Below, one piece after another: positions 33,540-42,004 of a DNA stretch of 64,000 nucleotides. Numbering within the stretch: position 1 is the first letter of the stretch; every line of letters begins with the position of its first letter. Where the stretch lies: the NCBI RefSeq assembly GCF_017114865.1, contig NZ_JADEYH010000001.1, forward strand, positions 496,001 through 560,000, written 5' to 3'. The position numbers and the translations under genes were made by a program. This DNA is from Streptomyces verrucosisporus (GTDB lineage: Bacteria; Actinomycetota; Actinomycetes; Streptomycetales; Streptomycetaceae). The notes beneath the pieces were generated by a model that saw only the letters and a list, made by a program, of their open reading frames with translations, did not search any database and was not told the origin of the DNA.

Positions 33540-34886
33540 ATGAGTGGAAACAACAGCCGCAGACCCCGTGCCCGCACCCTGCTGGCCCTGGGTATCAGCG
33601 CGTCCCTGGCCCTGACCGCCACCGCCTGCGGCGGCTCGGGCACCGAGACGGGCAGCGAGGGCGAGGGCGAGGGGAAGATCGTCTTCTGGGACAACAACGG
33701 CGGTGTGCGCACCGAGGTCTGGAAGAAGATCATCACCAGGTTCGAGGAGGAGAACCCGGAGATCGACGTGGAGTACGTCGGCATACCCATCGCCGACGTG
33801 CAGTCCAAGTACGACACCGCCATCCAGGGCGGCGGCGACAGCCTGCCGGACGTCGGCATGGTCGGCACGGCCTACCTCGCCAACATGGTCGCCCAGGGCG
33901 CCCTGGACCCGGTCGGCGACCGGATCGAGGAAGGCCCCCTGAAGGGCAAGCTGGTCAACGGCATGGTCGAGAGCGTCAAGGCCGCCGGTGGCGAGAAGGA
34001 CCAGATGTTCACCGTCCCGACCTCCGCCAACCAGGGCGTGCTGTGGTACCGCACCGACCTGTTCGAGGCGGCCGGTCTGGAGGGGCCCACCAGCTGGGAG
34101 AACTTCTACACGGCCGCCGAGGAGCTGACCGACAGGAAGAACAACCGGTTCGGCTTCACCATCCGCGGCGGTGCGGGCTCCGTGGCCCAGGCGCTGGAGA
34201 TGATGTACGCCCAGTCCGGCGTCGAGAGCTTCTGGAACGGCGACAGGACCACCGTCAACGCCCCCGAGAACGTCAAGGCGCTGGAGGAGTACGTCAGCCT
34301 GTACAACAAGTACACGCCCAAGGCCGACCTGAACAACGACTTCACCAAGATGGTCGCCACCTTCACCGGCGGCGAGGTCGGCATGCTCCAGCACAACCTG
34401 GGCTCCTACACCGACCACGTGAAGGCGTTCGGCGAGGACGGCGTCGACGGACTGCCGATGCCGCCCTCCTCCGAGGGCGGCCCGCGCACCCTGGTGTCCA
34501 ACCCGGTCGACGGGCTCGGGCTGTTCAAGTCCAGCGGGAACAAGGCGGCGGCCTGGAAGTTCATCGAGTTCGCCGCGTCCGCCGAGATGAACAGCCTCTG
34601 GAACGAGTCCGCGGGCGCCATCCCCGCCCACACCGACGCCGCGGACGACGAGTGGATCAACAAGGCCAAGCCCACCAAGGCGGCCATGGAGTCGCTCGAC
34701 GACCCGAACACCAAGATCGTCCAGCTGCCGTACTACCTGCCGGACTGGAACAGCATCAGCAAGGCCGACACCGAGCCCAACTTCCAGAAGCTGCTGCTGG
34801 GGCGGATGACGGCCAAGGAGTTCGCCGACGACCTGGCGAAGCGGCTCAACGAGGCCCAGGCCGAGTGGAGCGAGCAGAAGGGCTGA
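33540..34886 (+). CDS. ABC sugar-binding lipoprotein
   Basis: A 448-residue family 1 solute-binding protein. The lipoprotein signal peptide has lipobox LTATACGGSG with the modified cysteine near residue 29. The mature protein has the usual features: KIVFWDNNGG, IITRFEEENPEIDVEYV, and the C-terminal ALL/FADD helix region. Acidic GSEGEGEG follows the lipid anchor. It captures sugars outside the membrane for the permeases at 27794 and 28765. It lies after GH43 with a 134-base gap containing GACAACC/CCGGACACC-like short repeats; GAAAGAGA lies a few bases before the ATG. Confidence 0.93.
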   Translation: MSGNNSRRPRARTLLALGISASLALTATACGGSGTETGSEGEGEGKIVFWDNNGGVRTEVWKKIITRFEEENPEIDVEYVGIPIADVQSKYDTAIQGGGDSLPDVGMVGTAYLANMVAQGALDPVGDRIEEGPLKGKLVNGMVESVKAAGGEKDQMFTVPTSANQGVLWYRTDLFEAAGLEGPTSWENFYTAAEELTDRKNNRFGFTIRGGAGSVAQALEMMYAQSGVESFWNGDRTTVNAPENVKALEEYVSLYNKYTPKADLNNDFTKMVATFTGGEVGMLQHNLGSYTDHVKAFGEDGVDGLPMPPSSEGGPRTLVSNPVDGLGLFKSSGNKAAAWKFIEFAASAEMNSLWNESAGAIPAHTDAADDEWINKAKPTKAAMESLDDPNTKIVQLPYYLPDWNSISKADTEPNFQKLLLGRMTAKEFADDLAKRLNEAQAEWSEQKG

Positions 34887-34895
34887 CGCCCCTCC

Positions 34896-34931
34896 GCGGC
34901 GGGGCGGCACCGCACCGGACCGCCCCGCCGC
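34896..34931 (+). terminator. Terminator after the binding-protein gene
   Basis: A 12-base perfect stem GCGGCGGGGCGG (34896-34907) with 34920-34931 and a 12-base loop, ten bases after the stop. It probably ends the sugar operon or reduces read-through into the pectate lyase gene. Confidence 0.7.
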
Positions 34932-35018
34932 ACCCGCCCGGGGGCCGGCCCGCCGCGCCGTCCGCGCCCACCGGAAGCCCACGGAGCCCCGGATGTACCC
35001 GGAACCCGGACATACCCC

Positions 35019-35044
35019 GCACGACCCGCACGACCCGCACGACC
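35019..35044 (+). repeat. Three tandem copies of GCACGACCC upstream of the pectate lyase gene
   Basis: Units 35019-35027, 35028-35036 and 35037-35044 (last one lacks a base) sit 23 bases before the start codon, in the probable leader. This may be replication slippage or a protein-binding array. Confidence 0.6.
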
Positions 35045-35066
35045 GAACACGTCTGAAGGAGTCGCA

Positions 35067-36413
35067 GTGCAGAGAAAAGTGTGCCAAGCACGTGTCATAG
35101 CCCTGACAGGATGTGCCTCACTCGTCCTGGCGGCCCTCGCCGTACCCGCCCAGGCCGCACCGCGCCACGGCGGTGACCAGACCCGCGCCGTCCTGTCGAA
35201 GAACGACGGCTGGGCCTCGGCCGAGGACGGCACCACCGGCGGCGCCGCCGCCGACGCCGACCACGTCTTCACCGTCACCAACCGCGCCGAGCTGGCCGCG
35301 GCGCTGAACGACAGCGACGACACGCCGAAGATCATCAAGGTCAAGGGCACGGTCCACGGCAACGCCGATGACCAGGGACGGCCGCTGAACTGCGAGGACT
35401 ACCAGCGCGACGGCTACACCCTGGAGAAGTACCTCCAGGCGTACGATCCCGACGTCTGGGGCGAGACCGAACCCTCGGGACCGATGGAGGAGGCCCGCGC
35501 CGCCTCGGCCGACGAGCAGGAAAAGCGGGTCAAGCTCAACGTCGGCTCCAACACCACCCTGATCGGCGTGGGCGATGACGCCACCATCCTCGGCGCCAGC
35601 CTCCAGATCCGGGGCGTGGAGAACGTCATCGTCCGCAACATCACCTTCGAGGACACCTACGACTGCTTCCCGCAGTGGGACCCCACCGACGGGGAGAGCG
35701 GAGCCTGGAACTCCGAGTACGACAACGTCGTCGTCTACGGTTCCCGCCACGTCTGGATCGACCACAACACCTTCACCGACGGCCGCCGCCCCGACAGCGG
35801 GCAGCCGCGCTACTTCGGGCAGCTCTTCCAGCAGCACGACGGCCTGCTCGACATCGTGCGCGGCGCCGATCTGGTGACGGTGAGCTGGAACGTCTTCACC
35901 GAGCACGACAAGACCATCCTGCTGGGCAACAGCGACAAGGCCGAGGCCGACGACCGCGGCAAGCTGCGCACCACCTTCCACCACAATCTCTTCGAGGACG
36001 TCAACGAGCGCGCCCCGCGTGTGCGTTTCGGCCAGGTGGACGCCTACAACAACCACTTCAAGCAGAACGAGGACGCCAAGTACGGCTACACCTGGGGCAT
36101 CGGCAAGGAGGCCGCGCTCGTCGCCGAGCACAACGCCTTCACCCTCCACAAGGGCCTGACCCCGGCCGACACCATCCGCCAGTGGACCCCCGGCACCTCC
36201 ATGACCGAGCGGAACAACTGGGTCAACGGCCGGTACGTGGACCTGCTGGGCGCCTACAACGCCGCCAACCCCGACCGCCTCCTGGGCGACGACGCGGGCT
36301 GGACCCCGGCCCTGCGCACCCGCGTCCACCACCCGCTGGCCGTCCCGTACCTGGTGGACTGGTACGCCGGAGCCGGGGAGATCAAGGTCAGGGACGGAAA
36401 GGGCCGCAGGTGA
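35067..36413 (+). CDS. Secreted pectate lyase, polysaccharide lyase family 1
   Basis: A 448-residue protein. The signal peptide ends after PAQA (about residue 30). The right-handed beta-helix has the PL1 hallmarks: Ca2+-binding aspartates in FEDTYDCFPQWDP and WNSEYDNV, VWIDHNTF (vWiDH), and the catalytic arginine in NERAPRVRFGQVD. It cleaves polygalacturonate by beta-elimination outside the cell. The GTG start at 35067 follows GAAGGAG by five bases. It closes the cluster and gives the substrate clue: pectin and its arabinan side chains. Confidence 0.93.
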   Translation: MQRKVCQARVIALTGCASLVLAALAVPAQAAPRHGGDQTRAVLSKNDGWASAEDGTTGGAAADADHVFTVTNRAELAAALNDSDDTPKIIKVKGTVHGNADDQGRPLNCEDYQRDGYTLEKYLQAYDPDVWGETEPSGPMEEARAASADEQEKRVKLNVGSNTTLIGVGDDATILGASLQIRGVENVIVRNITFEDTYDCFPQWDPTDGESGAWNSEYDNVVVYGSRHVWIDHNTFTDGRRPDSGQPRYFGQLFQQHDGLLDIVRGADLVTVSWNVFTEHDKTILLGNSDKAEADDRGKLRTTFHHNLFEDVNERAPRVRFGQVDAYNNHFKQNEDAKYGYTWGIGKEAALVAEHNAFTLHKGLTPADTIRQWTPGTSMTERNNWVNGRYVDLLGAYNAANPDRLLGDDAGWTPALRTRVHHPLAVPYLVDWYAGAGEIKVRDGKGRR

Positions 36414-36460
36414 GCGCCGCCTGACGCGGTGTGCTCCCGGCCGGAGCCGGCGCCACCGTC

Positions 36461-36493
36461 CGTCCGGCCCCGGTGCGGCACCGGGGCCGGACG
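36461..36493. terminator. Bidirectional terminator between pectate lyase and response regulator genes
   Basis: A 14-base perfect stem (36461-36474 with 36480-36493, CGTCCGGCCCCGGT) with the loop GCGGC lies between convergent genes. Confidence 0.8.
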
Positions 36494-36507
36494 CGGCACC
36501 CATCGGG

Positions 36508-37182
36508 TCAGTGCGGGCCGGGGGTGACGAAGCCGCTCTCGTAGGCGGTGATGACCGCCTGGGTGCGGTCGCGTGCGCCGAGTTTGGCGAGGACGGCGGC
36601 CACATGGGTCTTGACGGTGGCGGCTCCCACCGCCATCCGGTCGGCGATCTCGGCGTTGGTCAGGCCGCCTGCCATCAGCCGCAGCACCTGCGCCTCGCGT
36701 CCGGTAAGCCGGGTGCGCAGGCTCCGGCCGCGGTGGTGCGGTGCGTAACGGACGGCCAGGGAGCGCACGGCGGCGGGGAACAGCAGGCAGTCGCCGCGGG
36801 CCACCAGCCTTACGGCCGCGACCATTTCCTCGGCCGCGGAGCGTTTGAGGAGGAAGCCCGCGGCGCCCGCGCGCAGGGCGTCGTAGACATAGGAGTCATT
36901 CTCGAAGGTGGTCACCACCAGGATCCGGGGTGCGTCCTCGCCCATGGTCTCCAGCAGGTGCTCGGTGGCGCGTATGCCGTCGAGTTCGGGCATGCGCACG
37001 TCCATCAGCACCACGTCGGGGCGCAGGGCGCGGACGGTGGAGACGGCCTCGGCGCCGGTGGCGGCCTCGCCGGTGACCTCCATGCCGTCCTGCGCGCCGA
37101 GGATGGCCCGCAGTGCGGTGCGCACCAGCATCTCGTCGTCGGCGACGACGATCCGCAGCGGGGAGGTGCCGGTGTCGTTCAC
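36508..37182 (-). CDS. NarL/LuxR-type response regulator
   Basis: A 224-residue response regulator. The receiver domain (1-120) has the acidic pocket VVADDE, phosphoacceptor Asp in DVVLMDVRMPELDG and the lysine in LLKRSA. The C-terminal LuxR-type HTH (about 150-215) reads LTGREAQVLRLMAGGLTNAEIADRMAVGAATVKTH in outline. GTG start at 37182 overlaps the kinase stop (GTGA), so the pair is translationally coupled. It should be activated by the adjacent histidine kinase, but that gene is frameshifted. Confidence 0.93.
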   Translation of the reverse strand: MNDTGTSPLRIVVADDEMLVRTALRAILGAQDGMEVTGEAATGAEAVSTVRALRPDVVLMDVRMPELDGIRATEHLLETMGEDAPRILVVTTFENDSYVYDALRAGAAGFLLKRSAAEEMVAAVRLVARGDCLLFPAAVRSLAVRYAPHHRGRSLRTRLTGREAQVLRLMAGGLTNAEIADRMAVGAATVKTHVAAVLAKLGARDRTQAVITAYESGFVTPGPH

Positions 37183-38455
37183 CGTTCTCCTCCCAGGGGC
37201 AGGCGTACGGTCAGCCGCCAGTTGCCCTCCAGCGGGCCGGCCTGGGCGCGGCCGCCGAGTGCGGCGGCCCGTTCGGCCGTGCCGTGCAGGCCGGTGCCGC
37301 CGCCGGGGCGGGGCCGGTGCGGGCGGCTTCGGGGGCGCAGCGGGTTGTCCATGGTGATGAGCAGTTCCTCGTCGCGGAGGGTGAGCGAGAGGGTGACTGG
37401 TGCCCGGCCCGCGTGGCGCAGTGCGTTGGACAGGCCCTCCTGGATGATGCGGTACGCCTCCCGGGACACCGTCTCGGGCAGGAGCTTCGGCGTCTCCCGC
37501 CAGGGGGCGGGGCCGGTGGTGAGGGTCACGGGTGTGCCGCCGGCGCGGGTCCGCTCCAGCAGGGCGCCGAGTTGGGCGAGGGTCGGTCCGGCCGGGGTGC
37601 GCGAGGGTGTCTCGCCGTCCTCGCGCAGCATTCCCAGCACGGTGTCGAGTTCGCCGGTGGTGTGCCGGGCGGTCTCCTCGATGGCGGTCAGTGCCCGGCG
37701 GACGAACTCCGGGTCGGAGCCGAGTACGGTGCGGGCCGCGCCCGCCTGGAGTGCCACCGCGCTCAGTGCGTGGCCGACGCAGTCGTGCAGTTCGCGGGCG
37801 ATCCGGTCGCGGGCGGCGAGCGCGGCGGCGCGGGCCTCGGCGGCGGCCAGCCGGTCCGCGGGTGCGGGCCGAGCAGGGCGGGGGCGCAGCGGGCCAGCAG
37901 GGCGCCCGCTGCCCACACCGCCGCCACCAGGGCGGCGAGCAGGGCGGCCGCGGTCGCCGGTGCTGTCCACAGGGCCGTGTCCGGTGTGTTCCAGTGCCAC
38001 TGCCAGCGGCTTTCGCGCAGTTCGGGGGAGAAGGGCATGGCCGTCAGCACCGCCGCGGTGGGCGGGATGGCCAGGGTGGCGCCGCTGACCGGTGCGCCCA
38101 GCCCGAGGTGGAGGGTGAACCACACCGCTGTGCGTCGCCGGGCGGCCCAGGAGGTGGCCGGTGCGGTGGTGGGTTCCTCGCCGGGGGTGCGGCACAGTGT
38201 CCGTGCGGCGGTGCTCTCCAGGGTGCGGGTCAGCGGGAGGAGCGCGGTGGCGGCGGCCGGTGGCAGGGACAGTCCGTATGCGGCGAGTTGCCAGCCCGGT
38301 TGCCGCAGGGGGTCGGCGCCGGGTACGGCGACGGAGATCACCACGGTGGTCAGCAGGAAGTACGGCATCAGCAGCGCGCCGCCCAGCAGCAGGTGGACCC
38401 AGCGCAGCCGCAGCCGCCGGAGGTGTTCCGCGCGCGTCCCGCTCACCTTGCCCAC
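37179..38455 (-). pseudogene. Sensor histidine kinase (NarL-partner type) with a frameshift
   Basis: Two frames together encode one kinase. The first, from GTG 38455 (GTG 38446 also possible), has about four to five membrane helices up to GALLARCAPALLGP (residue 197). The second continues with ADRLAAAEARAAALAARDRIARELHDCVGHALSAV (in outline; HisKA_3 His-box ELHDCVGH), then the HATPase with YRIIQEGLSNALRH and GGGTGLHGTAERA. The joint is near 37860-37866, and the total length (1277) is one base short of a multiple of three. Either a one-base deletion inactivates the kinase or the assembly has an error. It would pair with the response regulator it overlaps. Confidence 0.8.
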
Positions 38456-38486
38456 CCCGACAGTCCTGGTCGTCCTGGCCCTCCGG

Positions 38487-39212
38487 TCACTCGGCGGCGG
38501 TGTGCCGGGGGTGTGCGGCGGCCGGTGTGCGCCCGGTGGCCGGCCGGGCGGCCCGCTCGGCGAACAGGTGGGCTCCGGTGGCGAGTACGAGCATCCCGGC
38601 GAGCACCTCCACAGAGTAGGTCAGTGTCATCAGGGCGGTGTCCTGCCGGGACGGATCCACCATGCCGTCGTTGAAGACGCCGGTCAGCAGGGACCAGCCG
38701 CCTCTGGTGGCCAGAACGCTGCTTCCGGTCCAGGCCAGGGCGACGGCGGTGCGCAGCCGTATCGATGCGGCCCGGCCGGTGGGGAAGGCGAGCAGCAGCA
38801 CGCCCGTCGCGGCGGCGGCCGCCAGCAGTGAGAGGACGGGGACGGCGATGGCGATGGGGGTGAGCAGTCCGGTGGCGGTCCACAGGGGCAGGGCGGTCAG
38901 CCAGGCGGGCAGTCGCCTGCCTCGGGGGAGGGTGAGGGCGAGGACGAGGACGAGGGCGACGACCGCGGCGTCCATCGCCACGGTCAGGGAGTTGGCGAGG
39001 GCCAGTGAGGTGGTGTTCTCGGGGGCGCGCGGTGCGCTGCCCTCCGGGATGCCGATGTGGAGGCCGCACAGCCAGGCGGTCTTGAGGGCCAGGTACGGCA
39101 GGCAGGCGGCGATGGTGGTGGCGCGCAGCAGCCGGCGCAGGGGGCCGGTGCGGGTGGTGCGGGGCGCGGTGCCGGCGCTGTCGGGGTCCGGGGTGGTGTG
39201 CGTGGGTGTCAT
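38487..39212 (-). CDS. Hypothetical membrane protein in the two-component operon
   Basis: A 241-residue protein with about six membrane helices (ATTIAACLPYLALKTAWLCG, DAAVVALVLVLALTL, ALPLWTATGLLTPIAIAVPV, LSLLAAAAATGVLLLA, then two more) and a charged C-terminus. It is 31 bases upstream of the histidine kinase on the same strand, so likely the first gene of the operon. I do not recognise the family. It may be a sensor accessory or an export target of the system. Confidence 0.7.
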   Translation of the reverse strand: MTPTHTTPDPDSAGTAPRTTRTGPLRRLLRATTIAACLPYLALKTAWLCGLHIGIPEGSAPRAPENTTSLALANSLTVAMDAAVVALVLVLALTLPRGRRLPAWLTALPLWTATGLLTPIAIAVPVLSLLAAAAATGVLLLAFPTGRAASIRLRTAVALAWTGSSVLATRGGWSLLTGVFNDGMVDPSRQDTALMTLTYSVEVLAGMLVLATGAHLFAERAARPATGRTPAAAHPRHTAAE

Positions 39213-39263
39213 GGCTCCACGTTCCCGCCCCGGCCCTGCGCCGCGCTTCCTGCCGGGAGTGGA

Positions 39264-39291
39264 ACCGCCTCCCCCGTGCGGGGGAGGCGGT
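39264..39291 (-). terminator. Terminator of the IclR gene
   Basis: A perfect 13-base stem (39264-39276 with 39279-39291, ACCGCCTCCCCCG and its complement) lies 16 bases after the IclR stop. Confidence 0.8.
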
Positions 39292-39306
39292 CTGCGACTT
39301 GTGGGG

Positions 39307-40134
39307 CTACAGGTGGCGGGTGGCCAGGGCGAGCCGGTCGCGTGCGTCGAACAGGGCGTCCTTGATGGTCTGTTCGTGGGCGGGGGTCAGCCGTGCGACC
39401 GGGACCGAGCAGCTGATGGCGTCCCGTGCGGGGGTGCGGTAGGGGATGGCGACGCCGAAGCAGCTCAGTCCCAGGGTGTTCTCCTCGCGGTCGACCGCGT
39501 AGCCCTGTTCGCGGATCTGGTGCAGTTCCGCGATGAGTTTCTCGCGGTCGGTGATGGTGTGTTCGGTCAGTGGTGCCAGGCTCTCGGGGAGCATCGCGCG
39601 GACCTGGTCGTCGCCGTAGGTGGCCAGCAGGGCCTTGCCCAGGGAGGTGGAGTGCGCGGGCAGGCGCCGTCCCACCCGGGTGAAGGGGCGCAGGTAGTGC
39701 TGCGACTGGCGGGTGGCGAGGTAGACGACGTTGGTGCCGTCCAGCCGGGCGAGGTGGATGGTCTCGGTGGTGTCGTCGGAGAGCCGGTCCAGGGTGGGAC
39801 GGGCGGCGGCCACGACCTCGTCGCCGTCGATGTAGGAGGTGCCCACCAGCAGGGCGCGCACGCCGATGCCGTAGCGGGTGCCGGTGGCGTCGGTCTCGAT
39901 CCAGCCCAGCTCCACGAGTGTGCGCAGCAGCATGTAGAGGCTGGACTTGGGGTAGCCGACGGCTTCCTGGACGGCGGCGAGGGTGTGCATGCCGGGCTTG
40001 CCGGCGAAGAACTCCAGCAGTTCCACGGTGCGTACCGCCGACTTGACCTGTGCCCCGCCCGCCTCCGGTTTCCTGCCGGGGGCGTCCCCGTGCGCAGAAG
40101 GCATCGACCTTGACCCTTTCGCTCGACCGGCCAT
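39307..40134 (-). CDS. IclR-family transcriptional regulator
   Basis: A 275-residue regulator: basic N-terminus, winged HTH at about 30-95 (TVELLEFFAGKPGMHTLAAVQEAVGYPKSSLYMLLRTL in outline), then the IclR effector domain (YLATRQSQHYLRPFTRVGRRLPAHSTSLGKALLA, GYAVDREENTLGLSCFGVAIP, ISCSVPVARL). The GKALLA segment and cysteine near the ligand pocket are family-typical. It is divergent from the aldehyde dehydrogenase gene, with candidate operators between them, so it most likely controls that gene in response to a sugar acid or keto acid. Start ATG 40134; ATG 40104 is possible. Confidence 0.9.
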   Translation of the reverse strand: MAGRAKGSRSMPSAHGDAPGRKPEAGGAQVKSAVRTVELLEFFAGKPGMHTLAAVQEAVGYPKSSLYMLLRTLVELGWIETDATGTRYGIGVRALLVGTSYIDGDEVVAAARPTLDRLSDDTTETIHLARLDGTNVVYLATRQSQHYLRPFTRVGRRLPAHSTSLGKALLATYGDDQVRAMLPESLAPLTEHTITDREKLIAELHQIREQGYAVDREENTLGLSCFGVAIPYRTPARDAISCSVPVARLTPAHEQTIKDALFDARDRLALATRHL

Positions 40135-40139
40135 AGAGT

Positions 40140-40185
40140 CCCATATGGTTATTCACACATAGGGACGGCGTTCAGTATATCGAAC
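40140..40185. promoter_or_regulatory. Candidate IclR operators between iclR-type and aldehyde dehydrogenase genes
   Basis: GTTC-N8-GAAC at 40170-40185 (GTTCAGTATATCGAAC) is an inverted repeat of the size bound by IclR proteins. A second, imperfect one spans 40140-40164 (CCCATATG...CATAGGG). Both lie in an AT-richer stretch just upstream of the regulator start and 114-159 bases before the dehydrogenase start, suggesting dual control. Confidence 0.5.
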
Positions 40186-40298
40186 AAGGTCTCCGGGGGG
40201 ACAGTCTCAGGAGTCCGGGATCCCGGACGCGCCCCCGCCGGTCCCGTCGCCCCCTGCCGTCGTCCGGTCGGCGGCCGTTTCGAAGAAGGAGTTCAGCG

Positions 40299-41828
40299 GT
40301 GGCAGTACCAGTGTGGAGTGTCGACCCCAGGACGGGGAAGCGGCGTGAACAGGTCGCGGCCGAGGCCACGGCGGCCGATGTCGACGCGGCCGTACGCGCG
40401 GCCCACGCCGTCCGCGGCGGGCTGGCGGGCCGCACCGCGCGGATCGCCCTGCTGCGTGCGGCCGCCGAGGAGCTGGAGGCCGCACGCGGTGAGATCGTCG
40501 CCACCGCGGACGCCGAGACCGCTCTCGGCGAGGTCCGGCTGAACGGCGAGTTGGGCCGCACCACCTACCAGCTGCGCGCCTTCGCCGACGAGGTCGCCGA
40601 CGGCGCGTACCTGGACGTCGTCATCGACCACGCGGACGCCTCGCTCGCCCCGCCCCGGCCCGATCTGCGCCGTTACAAGATCCCCCTGGGCGTCGTGGCG
40701 GTCTACGCGGCCTCCAACTTCCCGCTGGCCTTCTCCGTCCCCGGCGGCGACACCGCCAGCGCGCTCGCGGCGGGCTGCCCGGTCGTGGTCAAGGCGCACC
40801 CCGACCATCCGGCCACCTCCGAGCTGTGCGCGGCCGCGCTGCGCCGGGCGGCCGTCCGCGCAGGTCTGTCCGAGGACGTCGTCCGTGTGGTGCACGGCTT
40901 CGACGCGGGTGTGGAGCTGGTGAGGCATCCGCTGGTCGCCGCGGCCGGCTTCACCGGCTCGATCCGGGGCGGCAGGGCGCTGTTCGACGCCGCCGCGGCC
41001 CGTCCGGTCCCCATCCCCTTCCACGGCGAGCTGGGCAGCCTCAACCCGGTCGTCGTCACCGAGGCGGCGGCGAAGGAGCGCGCCGAGGAGATCGGCGGCG
41101 GGCTGGCCGGGTCGATGACGCTGGGCTCGGGGCAGTTCTGCACCAAGCCGGGGCTGGTCCTCGCCCCCGAGGGCGAGGCCGGCGACCGGCTGCTGAAGGC
41201 CCTGGCCGAATCCGTCGCCGGGGCCGCCCGCGGGCCGCTGCTGGACACCCGGATGCGCGAGGCGTTCCTGGCGGGGGTGAGGGCACGGGCGGAGCTGGAG
41301 GACGTGACGGCGCCGGTCGCCGCGGCCGGGGGCGAGGAGCAGAGCGTGGGTGCGGGCTTCCTGGCCGTCCCGGCGGAGCGGCTCGTCGGCTCCGAGCGGC
41401 ACGCCCTGCTGCTGGAGGAGTGCTTCGGGCCCGTCACCGTCGTCGCCCGCTACCGGGACGCCGGCGAGGTCAGCGCCGTGCTGGCCAAGCTGCCCGGCAA
41501 CCTCACCGCCACCCTCCACATCGCCGAGGAGGAGGCGGGGCAGGAGGGCGGCGCCGCGGCCCGGCTGCTGGGCGAGCTGACGGCGCTGGCCGGGCGGGTC
41601 CTGGTCAACGGCTGGCCCACCGGTGTCGCGGTCGCCCCCGCCCAGCACCACGGCGGCCCCTACCCGGCCACCACCTCCACCTCCACTTCGGTCGGCGCCA
41701 CGGCCGTCGAGCGCTGGCTGCGCCCGGTCGCCTACCAGGACACTCCGCCGGCGCTGCTGCCCGAGGAGCTGCGCGACGACAACCCGCTCGGTCTGCCGCG
41801 CCGGGTGGACGGGCGCCGCGAGGGCTGA
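40299..41828 (+). CDS. NADP-type aldehyde dehydrogenase, probable 2-oxoglutarate semialdehyde dehydrogenase
   Basis: A 509-residue aldehyde dehydrogenase with catalytic Cys281 (GSGQFCTKPGLV), general base Glu244 (FHGELGSLNPVVV), Asn140 (ASNFPLAF) and cofactor Lys165 (VVKAHPDHP). The missing NAD-type glutamate and the sequence around the cofactor fit the NADP+ 'aldehyde dehydrogenase (NADP(+))' group, which contains the 2-oxoglutarate semialdehyde dehydrogenases (KGSADH) of oxidative arabinose, glucarate and hydroxyproline breakdown. GTG start at 40299 with GAAGAAGGAG upstream. The IclR neighbour and the upstream sugar-acid dehydratase cluster support this use. Substrate remains inferred. Confidence 0.85.
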   Translation: MAVPVWSVDPRTGKRREQVAAEATAADVDAAVRAAHAVRGGLAGRTARIALLRAAAEELEAARGEIVATADAETALGEVRLNGELGRTTYQLRAFADEVADGAYLDVVIDHADASLAPPRPDLRRYKIPLGVVAVYAASNFPLAFSVPGGDTASALAAGCPVVVKAHPDHPATSELCAAALRRAAVRAGLSEDVVRVVHGFDAGVELVRHPLVAAAGFTGSIRGGRALFDAAAARPVPIPFHGELGSLNPVVVTEAAAKERAEEIGGGLAGSMTLGSGQFCTKPGLVLAPEGEAGDRLLKALAESVAGAARGPLLDTRMREAFLAGVRARAELEDVTAPVAAAGGEEQSVGAGFLAVPAERLVGSERHALLLEECFGPVTVVARYRDAGEVSAVLAKLPGNLTATLHIAEEEAGQEGGAAARLLGELTALAGRVLVNGWPTGVAVAPAQHHGGPYPATTSTSTSVGATAVERWLRPVAYQDTPPALLPEELRDDNPLGLPRRVDGRREG

Positions 41829-41856
41829 GCGCCCGGGGTCCTCGGACCTCTCCCTG

Positions 41857-41886
41857 CGTGGCCGCCCTCCGCGGAGGGCGGCCACG
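41857..41886 (+). terminator. Terminator after the aldehyde dehydrogenase gene
   Basis: A perfect 30-base palindrome (15-base arms starting CGTGGCCGCCCTCCG) begins 29 bases after the stop. Confidence 0.85.
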
Positions 41887-42004
41887 GGCGCTTCCGGGGG
41901 GCGGGGAAGGGGGGGGGAAGTCCTCTGGCCATAAGCGATGCTTTGAGGTCGCCCAAGACAATTCGCCATGGACAGGAGCGAACCGGGGCGACACAGTGGC
42001 GTGC

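Noticed and set aside
37179..38455. Programmed frameshift in the kinase gene
   Set aside because: No slippery heptamer or stimulatory structure is visible at the joint; deletion or base-call error is simpler.
40826..42004. N-terminal extension of the class V aminotransferase back into the aldehyde dehydrogenase
   Set aside because: The region is the dehydrogenase in another frame; homology and a usable start begin at 42005.
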